From assembly GCA_021323335.1 (NCBI GenBank), contig JAJTCN010000067.1:1-33181 (forward strand): a stretch of DNA of 33,181 nucleotides, given 5' to 3'. This DNA comes from Ramlibacter sp. GTDB lineage: Bacteria; Pseudomonadota; Gammaproteobacteria; Burkholderiales; Burkholderiaceae_C. Shown piece by piece: positions 24,426 through 31,458 of this stretch. Numbering within the stretch: position 1 is the first letter of the stretch; each line of letters starts with the position of its first letter. A program made the position numbers and the translations under genes. The notes under the pieces were generated by a model. That model searched no databases. It was given only the letters and a program-made list of their open reading frames with translations, and was not told the origin of the DNA.

Positions 24426-24509
24426 ATGTTCATCCACCGCACGGTGATCACGGGTCTTAGCGACCGGGGGGCCTGGCCCTGGCGCAAGCCTGTTCAAGTG
24501 CGTTCCTGA
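24426..24509 (+). CDS. trpL: trp operon leader peptide
   Basis: A 27-residue reading frame ending TGA at 24507-24509. It carries Ala-Trp-Pro-Trp-Arg: Trp codons at 24474-24476 and 24480-24482 (residues 17 and 19). Tandem Trp codons in a short peptide 97 nt upstream of trpE are the hallmark of ribosome-stall sensing of charged tRNA-Trp. The ATG lies only 6 nt after a TACACT -10 candidate, so the leader itself may be translated without an upstream ribosome site. Trp residues are rare by chance (one codon), which makes two in 27 persuasive, though not proof. Confidence 0.75.
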   Translation: MFIHRTVITGLSDRGAWPWRKPVQVRS

Positions 24510-24511
24510 CC

Positions 24512-24598
24512 GCACGGGGCAGCCCGTGCCCCGCGGCCTCACCCGAGGCAACCCCGGTTATTCAGCGGCGTCCTGCGCGCCGCCGAGCTTGTGGAGGC
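24512..24598 (+). promoter_or_regulatory. Candidate trp attenuator without a U-tract
   Basis: Three stems are visible between trpL and trpE. GCACGGG/CCCGTGC (24512-24518, 24523-24529, loop GCAG) is perfect. GCCTC/GAGGC (24536-24540, 24545-24549) has an alternative partner, GAGGC at 24594-24598, which overlaps the trpE Shine-Dalgarno GGAGG (24593-24597). GCGGCG/CGCCGC (24565-24570, 24578-24583) is the third. CCCGTG can also pair with CACGGG at 24449-24454 inside trpL. No run of four or more Ts follows any stem, so a classical intrinsic terminator is missing. Control at the level of trpE translation is a reasonable alternative (inference). Confidence 0.5.
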
Positions 24599-24605
24599 TC
24601 ACCCC

Positions 24606-26126
24606 TTGATCACCGAACTCGAATTCAAGAGCCTTGCGTTGCAGGGCTACAACCGCATTCCGCTCATCGCGGAAGCTTTCGCGGACCTCGAAACCCCTTT
24701 GTCGCTGTACCTGAAGCTGGCCCATGCCAAGGGTGGCGGCAAGCTCAGCTTCCTGCTGGAGTCCGTGGTGGGCGGCGAGCGCTTCGGCCGCTACAGCTTC
24801 ATCGGCCTGCCCGCGCGCACCTTCCTGCGCGCCAGCGGCTTCGGTGAGGCGGCGAAGACGGAGGTCGTGACGGATGGCCAGGTGGTGGAAACCGCCGGCG
24901 GCAATCCGCTGGACTTCATCGAGGCCTACCAGCAGCGCTTCAAGGTGGCCTTGCGGCCGGGGCTGCCGCGCTTTTGCGGCGGGCTGGCGGGCTACTTCGG
25001 CTACGACACCGTGCGCTACATCGAGAAGAAGCTTGAGAAGAGCTGCCCGCCGGACACGCTGGGCACGCCGGACATCCTGCTGCTGCAGTGCGAGGAACTG
25101 GCGGTCATCGACAACCTGTCGGGCAAGCTGTACCTGATCGTCTATGTCGACCCGGGCAAGTCCGAGGCGTACCCCAACGGCAAGAAGCGCCTGCGCGAGC
25201 TGAAGGACCAGCTGAAGTATTCGGTGAGCGCGCCGACGGTGCGCCAGACCGAGACCTTCCCGGCGGAGCGCGAGTTCGCCAAGGCCGATTACATCCAGGC
25301 TGTGGAGCGTGCGAAGGACCTCATCGCCGCTGGCGACTTCATGCAGGTGCAGGTGGGGCAGCGCATCAAGAAGCGCTATACCGAGTCGCCGCTGACGCTG
25401 TACCGCGCCTTGCGGTCGCTGAACCCCAGCCCGTACATGTACTTCTACAACTTCACCGGCGCGGCGGCGGGCGGCAGCGACTTCCATGTCGTCGGCGCCT
25501 CGCCGGAGATCCTGGTGCGGCAGGAGCACACGCCCGAAGGCCAGAAGATCACCATCCGGCCGCTGGCCGGCACGCGTCCGCGCGGCGCGACGCCGGAGGT
25601 GGACAAGGCGGTGGAGGTGGAGCTGCTGTCCGATGCCAAGGAGCGGGCCGAGCACGTGATGCTGATCGACCTGGCGCGCAACGACATCGGGCGCATCGCG
25701 AAGATCGGCTCGGTGAAGGTGTCGGATGCATTCGTGATCGAGCGTTACAGCCATGTGATGCACATCGTCAGCAACGTCGAGGGCATCCTGAACGAGGGCA
25801 TGACCAACATGGACGTGCTGCGCGCCACCTTCCCGGCCGGCACCCTGACCGGCGCGCCGAAGGTGCATGCGATGGAGCTGATCGACCAGATGGAGCCGGT
25901 CAAGCGCGGAATCTATGGGGGGGCTTGCGGTTACCTCTCGTACGCGGGCGACATGGACGTGGCGATCGCGATCCGGACGGGAATCATCAAGGACCAGATG
26001 CTGTACGTCCAGGCAGCGGCGGGGGTGGTGGCCGATTCGGTGCCCGAGCTGGAGTGGAAGGAGACTGAGGCGAAGGCTCGGGCTCTTCTTCGCGCTTCGG
26101 AGTTGGTGGAGGAGGGGCTGGAATGA
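24606..26126 (+). CDS. trpE: Anthranilate synthase component I
   Basis: TrpE converts chorismate, with ammonia from TrpG, to anthranilate. The 506-residue protein has the tryptophan feedback-binding LLES motif (residues 50-53, in SFLLESVVGGERFGRYSFIG), NPSPYMYF, the LAGTRPRG active-site turn, ERAEHVMLIDLARND and GGACGYLSYAGDMDVAIAIR. TTG at 24606 is the chosen start: GGAGG (24593-24597) lies 8 nt upstream and the protein then begins with the usual MITELEFKSL. The upstream in-frame GTG at 24591 overlaps that ribosome site. A slow TTG start may limit TrpE. The stop overlaps the ATG of the inserted GxxExxY gene as ATGA (26123-26126). Confidence 0.97.
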   Translation: MITELEFKSLALQGYNRIPLIAEAFADLETPLSLYLKLAHAKGGGKLSFLLESVVGGERFGRYSFIGLPARTFLRASGFGEAAKTEVVTDGQVVETAGGNPLDFIEAYQQRFKVALRPGLPRFCGGLAGYFGYDTVRYIEKKLEKSCPPDTLGTPDILLLQCEELAVIDNLSGKLYLIVYVDPGKSEAYPNGKKRLRELKDQLKYSVSAPTVRQTETFPAEREFAKADYIQAVERAKDLIAAGDFMQVQVGQRIKKRYTESPLTLYRALRSLNPSPYMYFYNFTGAAAGGSDFHVVGASPEILVRQEHTPEGQKITIRPLAGTRPRGATPEVDKAVEVELLSDAKERAEHVMLIDLARNDIGRIAKIGSVKVSDAFVIERYSHVMHIVSNVEGILNEGMTNMDVLRATFPAGTLTGAPKVHAMELIDQMEPVKRGIYGGACGYLSYAGDMDVAIAIRTGIIKDQMLYVQAAAGVVADSVPELEWKETEAKARALLRASELVEEGLE

Positions 26127-26566
26127 ATTTCCAACAGCCGGACGCAAAAGTCGCAAAGGTCTCGCAAAAGTCGCAAAAGGAACAGCCCGAAATTGAAGGG
26201 GACTGTTCTCACGCGATCATCGGCGCAGCCGTGGAAGTGCAGCGAGTGCTGGGAACTGGACTGCTGGAAAGTGCCTATGCGGCGGCCCTGGCCATCGAAC
26301 TGGCAGAGCGGGGCCTCCATTTCCAGCGTGAAGTTGCGGTGTCTGGGAAATACAAAGGCTTCGATATCGGCGTTCAGTACCGCGCGGACTTCATCGTCGA
26401 GGGCACCGTGATCGTGGAGGTCAAGGCGGCAGAGGGAGTTGCAGACGCTCACCGGGCGCAACTGCTCTCCTACTTGCGGCTTTCAGGGATGAAGGTGGGG
26501 TTACTGCTCAACTTCCACGTTTTCCCCGTGACGAAGGGAATTCACCGGCTGGTCAACAAGCTATGA
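26123..26566 (+). CDS. GxxExxY protein (PDDEXK-like nuclease fold)
   Basis: A 147-residue protein of the GxxExxY family, predicted to have a PD-(D/E)XK nuclease fold; the family's role is unknown. The core begins near residue 29 ([16 protein letters not shown]), the name-giving motif is GLLESAY (46-52), and Asp89 (YRADF) with Glu99-x-Lys101 (VIVEVKA) are the likely metal-site residues. The C-terminal [18 protein letters not shown] and [12 protein letters not shown] complete the family. Residues 5-20 are encoded by the left inverted repeat. The only in-frame start before the core is the ATG formed by the trpE stop region, so translation is probably coupled to trpE. It is the sole gene of the inserted cassette. 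Confidence 0.85.
   Translation: MNFQQPDAKVAKVSQKSQKEQPEIEGDCSHAIIGAAVEVQRVLGTGLLESAYAAALAIELAERGLHFQREVAVSGKYKGFDIGVQYRADFIVEGTVIVEVKAAEGVADAHRAQLLSYLRLSGMKVGLLLNFHVFPVTKGIHRLVNKL
26135..26182 (+). repeat. Left 48-bp inverted repeat of the GxxExxY cassette
   Basis: It begins CAGCCGGACGC and contains four CGCAAA(A)G modules arranged as two ~20-bp imperfect units (CGCAAAAGTCGCAAA). It matches the complement of 26577-26624 at 46 of 48 positions. It lies inside the GxxExxY reading frame and is stop-free in that frame, encoding a Lys/Ser/Gln-rich N-terminus. Confidence 0.92.
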
Positions 26567-26576
26567 AACCCTTGTC

Positions 26577-26624
26577 TTCCTTTTGCGACTTTTGCGGAAC
26601 CTTTGCGACTTTTGCGTCCGGCTG
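26577..26624 (-). repeat. Right 48-bp inverted repeat of the GxxExxY cassette
   Basis: Mirror copy of 26135-26182; the two differences are in the centre (GTCTCG against GTTCCG). It starts 10 nt after the GxxExxY stop and ends 24 nt before the trpG ATG. The two arms could pair in the trp transcript across the small gene. Confidence 0.92.
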
Positions 26625-26648
26625 CCCGCATTTCAACGGAGGCAAACG

Positions 26649-27218
26649 ATGAAGGTTCTGATGGTCGACAACTACGACAGCTTCACCTACAACATCGTCC
26701 AGTACTTCGGTGAACTGGGCGCCGAGGTCGAAGTGTTTCGCAACGACGAGATCACCATCGACCAGATCGCTGCGCGCAAACCCGATCGGCTCGTCATCTC
26801 GCCCGGCCCCTGTTCGCCGGCGGAAGCGGGGATCTCGGTCGAGGCCATCCGCCACTTCGCCGGCAAGATCCCCATCCTCGGCGTCTGCCTCGGCCACCAG
26901 GCCATCGGCGCGGCGATGGGCGGCAAGATCGTCCGCGCGCAACAACTGATGCACGGCAAGACCAGCGAGATCACCACCACGCGGGAAGGCGTCTTCGCCG
27001 GCCTGCCGGAAAAGTTCACCGTCAACCGCTACCACTCGCTCGCCATCGAGCGCGCCAGCTGCCCGCCCGCGCTGAAGGTGACGGCCTGGACGCCCGACGG
27101 CGAAATCATGGGCGTGCGCCACCAGGCGCTGCCCATCGAAGGCGTCCAGTTCCATCCCGAGTCCATCCTCACCGAGCATGGCCACGCGATGCTGAAGAAT
27201 TTCCTGGAGCAGAAGTGA
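26649..27218 (+). CDS. trpG: Anthranilate synthase component II (glutamine amidotransferase)
   Basis: A 189-residue class I glutamine amidotransferase that supplies ammonia to TrpE; such subunits are often shared with folate synthesis (PabA). The first strand is [16 protein letters not shown], the oxyanion segment is [11 protein letters not shown], the nucleophile is Cys80 in GVCLGHQ, and the His169/Glu171 pair is in [14 protein letters not shown]. It has its own GGAGG at 26638-26642, 6 nt before the ATG. It is separated from trpE by the inserted cassette and runs directly into the threonine-aldolase gene. Confidence 0.96.
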   Translation: MKVLMVDNYDSFTYNIVQYFGELGAEVEVFRNDEITIDQIAARKPDRLVISPGPCSPAEAGISVEAIRHFAGKIPILGVCLGHQAIGAAMGGKIVRAQQLMHGKTSEITTTREGVFAGLPEKFTVNRYHSLAIERASCPPALKVTAWTPDGEIMGVRHQALPIEGVQFHPESILTEHGHAMLKNFLEQK

Positions 27219-27220
27219 CC

Positions 27221-28264
27221 ATGAAAGCCATCGACCTGCGCAGCGACACCGTCACGCAACCCACGCCGGACATGCGCGCCGCCATGGCGGCCGCGCCGCT
27301 GGGCGACGACGTGTTCGGCGACGACCCCAGCGTCAATGCGCTGCAGGACAAGATCGCCGGCCTGCTCGGGTTCGAGGCCGCCCTGTTCGTGCCCACTGGC
27401 ACCCAGAGCAACCTGTGCGCGGTGCTGTCGCATTGCCAGCGCGGGGACGAGTACATCGTCGGGCAGATGCAGCATGCCTACCGATGGGAAGGCGGCGGCG
27501 CCGCCGTGTTCGGCAGCGTGCAGCCGCAGCCGCTGGAGCACCAGCCGGATGGCACGCTCGCCGTGGCGGACATCGCCGCGGCCATCAAGCCGGACGATCC
27601 GCACTTCGCGCGCAGCCGCCTGCTGGCGCTGGAGAACACGCTCGGCGGCAAGGTGCTGCCGCTGGCTTACTTGGAGGAGGCGACGGCCTTCGCGCGATCC
27701 AAGGGCCTGTCCACCCACCTGGACGGCGCCCGCCTGTTCAATGCCGCGGTGGCGCAGGCCGCCGCCAGCGGCAGCGATGCGCGCGCCGAGGCACGCCGCA
27801 TCGCGGGGCTGTTCGACAGCGTGTCGGTGTGCTTCAGCAAGGGCCTCGGTGCGCCGGTCGGCTCGGCCCTGTGCGGCTCGAAGGAGCTGATCGGCCGCGC
27901 CCGCCGCATCCGCAAGATGGCCGGCGGCGGCATGCGCCAGGCCGGCGTGCTGGCGGCGGCGGCGACCTACGCCCTGGACCACCATGTCGAGCGGCTGGCG
28001 AAGGACCACGCCCTGGCGCGGCGCCTGGCGGACGGCCTGTCCGGCATCGAGGGCTTCCAGGTCGAGCCGCCGCAGACCAACATCCTGTTCGTCGACCTGG
28101 TGGGGCCGGCACGGGAGAAGTCGGCCGGGCTGGTGGACGCCCTGGCGCGCGAAGGCGTGCTGGCCACGGGCCTGTACCGCCTGCGTTTCGTCACCCACCT
28201 GGACGTCGACGCGGCGGGCGTCGACCGCGCCATCGCGGCGGTCCGCGCCTACTTCCACGCCTGA
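27221..28264 (+). CDS. ltaE: Low-specificity L-threonine aldolase
   Basis: A 347-residue fold-type I PLP enzyme that splits L-threonine or L-allo-threonine into glycine and acetaldehyde. Signatures are the N-terminal IDLRSDTVTQPTPDMRAAMA, GDDVFGDDPSVNALQ, ALENTLGGKVLP, STHLDGARLFNAAV and the PLP-binding Lys207 in VCFSKGLGAPVGSAL. The start at ATG 27221 gives the standard N-terminus; a GTG at 27215 overlapping the trpG stop would add two residues and lies 5 nt after GGAG. It is an unexpected member of the trp run, sitting between trpG and trpD. The exporter following 10 bp later may handle the same amino acids (inference). Confidence 0.93.
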   Translation: MKAIDLRSDTVTQPTPDMRAAMAAAPLGDDVFGDDPSVNALQDKIAGLLGFEAALFVPTGTQSNLCAVLSHCQRGDEYIVGQMQHAYRWEGGGAAVFGSVQPQPLEHQPDGTLAVADIAAAIKPDDPHFARSRLLALENTLGGKVLPLAYLEEATAFARSKGLSTHLDGARLFNAAVAQAAASGSDARAEARRIAGLFDSVSVCFSKGLGAPVGSALCGSKELIGRARRIRKMAGGGMRQAGVLAAAATYALDHHVERLAKDHALARRLADGLSGIEGFQVEPPQTNILFVDLVGPAREKSAGLVDALAREGVLATGLYRLRFVTHLDVDAAGVDRAIAAVRAYFHA

Positions 28265-28274
28265 GGGGCAGGCC

Positions 28275-28916
28275 ATGCCGGATGCGCCGCAACTGGTCCT
28301 GTTCATCGCCGCCGGCCTGCTGCTGAACCTGACGCCGGGGCCGGACGTCCTCTACATCGTCAGCAACGCATTGCGCGGCGGAACGCGCGCCGGCGTGGTC
28401 GCGGGGCTGGGTATCACCGCGGGGTGCTTTGTGCATGTGTTCTCGGCGGCGGTGGGGGTGGGGGCGCTGCTGGCGACGTCGGCGATGGCGTTCACGGTGC
28501 TCAAATGGATCGGGGCGGCGTACCTGGTGTGGGTGGGGGTGAAGTTGCTCCTTGCCAAGGCTGCAAGCTGGGGTTCGCAAAGCTCACCGCCAGCCTACGA
28601 CGGGGCGCTGTGGGCGGTGTTTCGCGGCGGCTTCCTGACCAACGTGCTGAACCCGAAAGTCGCGATCTTCTTCCTGGCGTTCGTGCCGCAGTTCATCACG
28701 CCGGAGGCCGAGCACAAGGCGCTGGCCTTCGTGCTGCTCGGCACCTTGTTCAACATCAACAGCGTGGCGGTGAATTCCGCCTGGGCCGTCGGCGCCGGCT
28801 GGATGGCGCGCCACGACCGCGTGCAGCGCGGCATGCACTGGCTGGACCGCACGGCGGGCGCCATGTTCATCGCGTTTGGCCTGCGGCTGGCCCTGGCCGA
28901 CAATCCCACCCGATAA
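28275..28916 (+). CDS. LysE/RhtB-family amino-acid exporter
   Basis: A 213-residue membrane protein with about six hydrophobic segments. The family signature is in the first loop: [21 protein letters not shown] followed by [15 protein letters not shown], then a second conserved block [23 protein letters not shown]. Members export homoserine, threonine, lysine, leucine or related compounds by proton exchange. It starts 10 bp after ltaE and precedes trpD by 19 bp, so it is in the trp transcription unit. The stretch around 28440-28555 uses GGG and GTG codons unusually heavily. The substrate is unknown; threonine-related compounds are plausible given ltaE. Confidence 0.9.
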   Translation: MPDAPQLVLFIAAGLLLNLTPGPDVLYIVSNALRGGTRAGVVAGLGITAGCFVHVFSAAVGVGALLATSAMAFTVLKWIGAAYLVWVGVKLLLAKAASWGSQSSPPAYDGALWAVFRGGFLTNVLNPKVAIFFLAFVPQFITPEAEHKALAFVLLGTLFNINSVAVNSAWAVGAGWMARHDRVQRGMHWLDRTAGAMFIAFGLRLALADNPTR

Positions 28917-28935
28917 AGAACCGAGGAGCAGAGAC

Positions 28936-29967
28936 ATGTCCATCACCCCCCAGGAAGCGCTGCAGCGCACGATCGAGCACCGCGAGATCTTCCACGACGA
29001 GATGCTGCACGTGATGCGCCTGATCATGAGCGGCGAGCTGTCGCCCGTCATGACGGCCGCGCTCATCACGGGCCTGCGCGTGAAGAAGGAGACCATCGGC
29101 GAGATCACCGCGGCCGCGCAAGTGATGCGCGAGTTCTCGACCAAGGTGAACGTGGCGGACAAGACGCACCTGCTCGACATCGTGGGCACCGGCGGCGACG
29201 GCTCGCACACCTTCAACATCTCGACCTGCTCGATGTTCGTCGCGGCGGCGGCCGGCGCCAAGGTCAGCAAGCACGGCGGCCGCAGCGTCTCCAGCAAGAG
29301 CGGCAGCGCCGACGTGCTCGAGGCGATGGGCCTGAACATCAACCTGTCGCCGGATGCGATAGCGAAGTGCATCCAGGAAACCGGGATCGGCTTCATGTTC
29401 GCGCCCAACCACCATCCGGCGATGAAGAACGTCGCCCCCGTGCGCAAGGAACTGGGCGTGCGCACCATCTTCAACATCCTCGGCCCGCTCACCAATCCGG
29501 CGGGCGCGCCCAACATCCTGATGGGCGTGTTCCACCCCGACCTGGTGGGCATCCAGGTCCGCGCCCTGCAGCGCCTGGGCGCCGAGCACGCGCTCGTGGT
29601 GTACGGGCGCGACGGCATGGACGAAGTGAGCCTGGGCGCCGCCACCATGGTGGGCGAGCTGCGCAATGGCGAGATCCGCGAGTACGAGGTCCATCCGGAA
29701 GACTTCGGCCTGCCGATGGCGAGCAACCGCGCCTTCAAGGTCGAGACGCCGCAGGAGTCGCTGGCCCTGATGCGCCAGGTGCTGGACAACCAGCCCGGCG
29801 CGGCGCGCGACATCGTCATCCTCAATGCCGGGGCCGCGCTCTATGCCGCCAACGTCGTGCCGGACATCCCGCAGGGCATTGCCAAGGCCACGGCGGCCAT
29901 CGTGTCGGGCGCGGCGAAGGCCAAGCTGGAGCAGCTGGTGGGCGTGTCCCAGCGGCTGGCGAGCTGA
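28936..29967 (+). CDS. trpD: Anthranilate phosphoribosyltransferase
   Basis: TrpD transfers phosphoribose from PRPP to anthranilate, the second step of the tryptophan branch. Its 343 residues are normal. The N-terminal helical domain ([20 protein letters not shown]) is followed by the PRPP-binding GTGGDG (84-89), [36 protein letters not shown], and [26 protein letters not shown] upstream gives a good ribosome site. It is followed 2 nt later by trpC. Confidence 0.97.
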   Translation: MSITPQEALQRTIEHREIFHDEMLHVMRLIMSGELSPVMTAALITGLRVKKETIGEITAAAQVMREFSTKVNVADKTHLLDIVGTGGDGSHTFNISTCSMFVAAAAGAKVSKHGGRSVSSKSGSADVLEAMGLNINLSPDAIAKCIQETGIGFMFAPNHHPAMKNVAPVRKELGVRTIFNILGPLTNPAGAPNILMGVFHPDLVGIQVRALQRLGAEHALVVYGRDGMDEVSLGAATMVGELRNGEIREYEVHPEDFGLPMASNRAFKVETPQESLALMRQVLDNQPGAARDIVILNAGAALYAANVVPDIPQGIAKATAAIVSGAAKAKLEQLVGVSQRLAS

Positions 29968-29969
29968 CC

Positions 29970-30761
29970 ATGGCGGACATCCTGGACAAGATCGTCGCGG
30001 TCAAGCACGAGGAAATCGCGGCCGCCAAGAAGAGGAAGCCGCTGGAGGCGGTGCGCGAGGACGCCTTCAGCCGCGTGCTGACGCGCGACTTCGAGGCGGC
30101 GCTGCGCGCCAAGGTCGCTGCGAGCCGGCCGGCCGTGATCGCGGAGGTGAAGAAGGCCAGCCCGAGCAAGGGCGTGCTGCGCGAGGACTTCATCCCGGCC
30201 GACATCGCCCAGAGCTATGCCGAGCACGGCGCGGCCTGCCTGTCCGTGCTGACGGACCACCAGTTCTTCCAGGGCAGCAGCGACTACCTCAAGCAGGCCC
30301 GCGCTTCCTGCGACCTGCCGGTGCTGCGCAAGGATTTCATCGTCGACCCGTACCAGGTGTACGAGTCGCGGGCGATGGGCGCGGACGCCATCCTGCTGAT
30401 CGCCGCCTGCCTCTCGGACGCGCAGATGGCGGAGCTGGAAGCCATTGCCCGCAGCCTCGACATGGCCGTGCTGGTCGAGGTGCACGACGCGGCGGAACTG
30501 CAGCGCGCCCTGAAGCTGAAGACGCGGCTGGTCGGGGTGAACAACCGCAACCTGCGCACCTTCGAGGTCAGCCTGGAAACCACCCTGGGGATGCTCAAGG
30601 ACGTGCCGGCCGACCGGCTGCTGGTGACGGAGTCCGGCATCCAGGCGCGCGAGGACGTGCAGCGCATGCGCGCTGCCGGGGTGCACGCCTTCCTGGTCGG
30701 CGAGGCGTTCATGCGCGCCAAGGAGCCGGGCGAGGCGCTGGCGGCCCTGTTCGGCGACTGA
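29970..30761 (+). CDS. trpC: Indole-3-glycerol-phosphate synthase
   Basis: A 263-residue TIM-barrel enzyme that closes the indole ring of CdRP to give indole-3-glycerol phosphate. Signatures are [59 protein letters not shown], the [13 protein letters not shown] strand and LLVTESGI. It is monofunctional: no PRAI (TrpF) domain is fused. trpF, trpB and trpA are not in this window, as expected where they form a second operon. It begins 2 nt after trpD and ends just before the ung GTG. Confidence 0.97.
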   Translation: MADILDKIVAVKHEEIAAAKKRKPLEAVREDAFSRVLTRDFEAALRAKVAASRPAVIAEVKKASPSKGVLREDFIPADIAQSYAEHGAACLSVLTDHQFFQGSSDYLKQARASCDLPVLRKDFIVDPYQVYESRAMGADAILLIAACLSDAQMAELEAIARSLDMAVLVEVHDAAELQRALKLKTRLVGVNNRNLRTFEVSLETTLGMLKDVPADRLLVTESGIQAREDVQRMRAAGVHAFLVGEAFMRAKEPGEALAALFGD

Positions 30762-30762
30762 A

Positions 30763-31458
30763 GTGCGCAGCCTGACCGAGTGGGCGCCGCAGCGCTGGCC
30801 CCTGGCGGAGGGCTGGCGGCCGGCCGTCGATGCCTTCCTGCGGTCCCCGCAGGGCGAAAGCCTGGCGGCCTTCCTGCGCGAACGCATCGCGGCCGGGGCC
30901 GTGATCTACCCACCCCATCCGCTGCGCGCGCTGGAACTCACGCCGCTGTCGCAAGTGCATGCGGTGGTGCTGGGCCAGGACCCGTACCACGGCCCCGGGC
31001 AGGCGGAGGGGCTGGCCTTTTCGGTTGTGGAGGGCGTGAAGCTGCCTCCTTCGCTGCGGAACATCTTCCGGGAAATGGGCTGCGAGCCGGCCAGCGGTTC
31101 GCTGGTGGAGTGGGCGCGCCACGGGGTGCTGCTGCTGAACACCTGCCTGACGGTGGAAGACGGCAAGCCGGCGAGCCACGCGCGCCGCGGCTGGGAGCAG
31201 CTGACCGATGCCCTGGTCGAGCTGGTCGCGGCGACCGCCTCGCCCTGCGTCTACTTCCTGTGGGGCGCGCATGCGCAGGCGAAAGCCGGGCTGATCGAGG
31301 CGACCGCGGCGCGCGCCGGCAACGAGGTGCTGGTCCTGCGCGCCAACCATCCTTCGCCGCTGTCCGCCCGCCGGCCGCCGGTGCCCTTCCTGGGCTGCGG
31401 CCACTTCGCGCAGGCCCGCGCGTGGCTGGCGCAACGCGGCGTGGCGGGGGTGTTCTAG
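30763..31458 (+). CDS. ung: Uracil-DNA glycosylase (family 1)
   Basis: A 231-residue base-excision repair enzyme that removes uracil from DNA. The water-activating loop GQDPYHG lies at 71-77 (Asp73), uracil-recognition LLLNTCLTVEDGKPASH follows, and the minor-groove His loop is NHPSPLSARR (His196). The start is GTG one base after the trpC stop, implying co-transcription with the trp genes. The stop TAG shares the palindrome CTAG (31455-31458) with the stop of the convergent patatin gene. The small size and complete motifs indicate an intact enzyme. Confidence 0.96.
   Translation: MRSLTEWAPQRWPLAEGWRPAVDAFLRSPQGESLAAFLRERIAAGAVIYPPHPLRALELTPLSQVHAVVLGQDPYHGPGQAEGLAFSVVEGVKLPPSLRNIFREMGCEPASGSLVEWARHGVLLLNTCLTVEDGKPASHARRGWEQLTDALVELVAATASPCVYFLWGAHAQAKAGLIEATAARAGNEVLVLRANHPSPLSARRPPVPFLGCGHFAQARAWLAQRGVAGVF

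Larger units (their letters stand above)
26132..26634 (+). mobile_element. Inverted-repeat-bounded GxxExxY cassette inserted between trpE and trpG
   Basis: About 500 bp carrying one gene, bracketed by 48-bp inverted repeats (26135-26182 and 26577-26624). The 5-mer ATTTC occurs just outside each side (26127-26131 and 26630-26634), as a target duplication would. Removing 26132-26634 leaves the trpE stop, ATTTC, AACGGAGGCAAACG and the trpG ATG: a normal 22-nt junction with trpG's own GGAGG. The interior is richer in A/T than its neighbours. There is no transposase. The coordinates of the ends are uncertain by a few bases, because the repeat ends stop 3 and 5 bp short of the 5-mers. Confidence 0.72.

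Noticed and set aside
26193-26411. Alternative plus-strand frame starting [10 protein letters not shown] inside the cassette.
   Set aside because: It overlaps the GxxExxY core in another frame and its translation has no family features.
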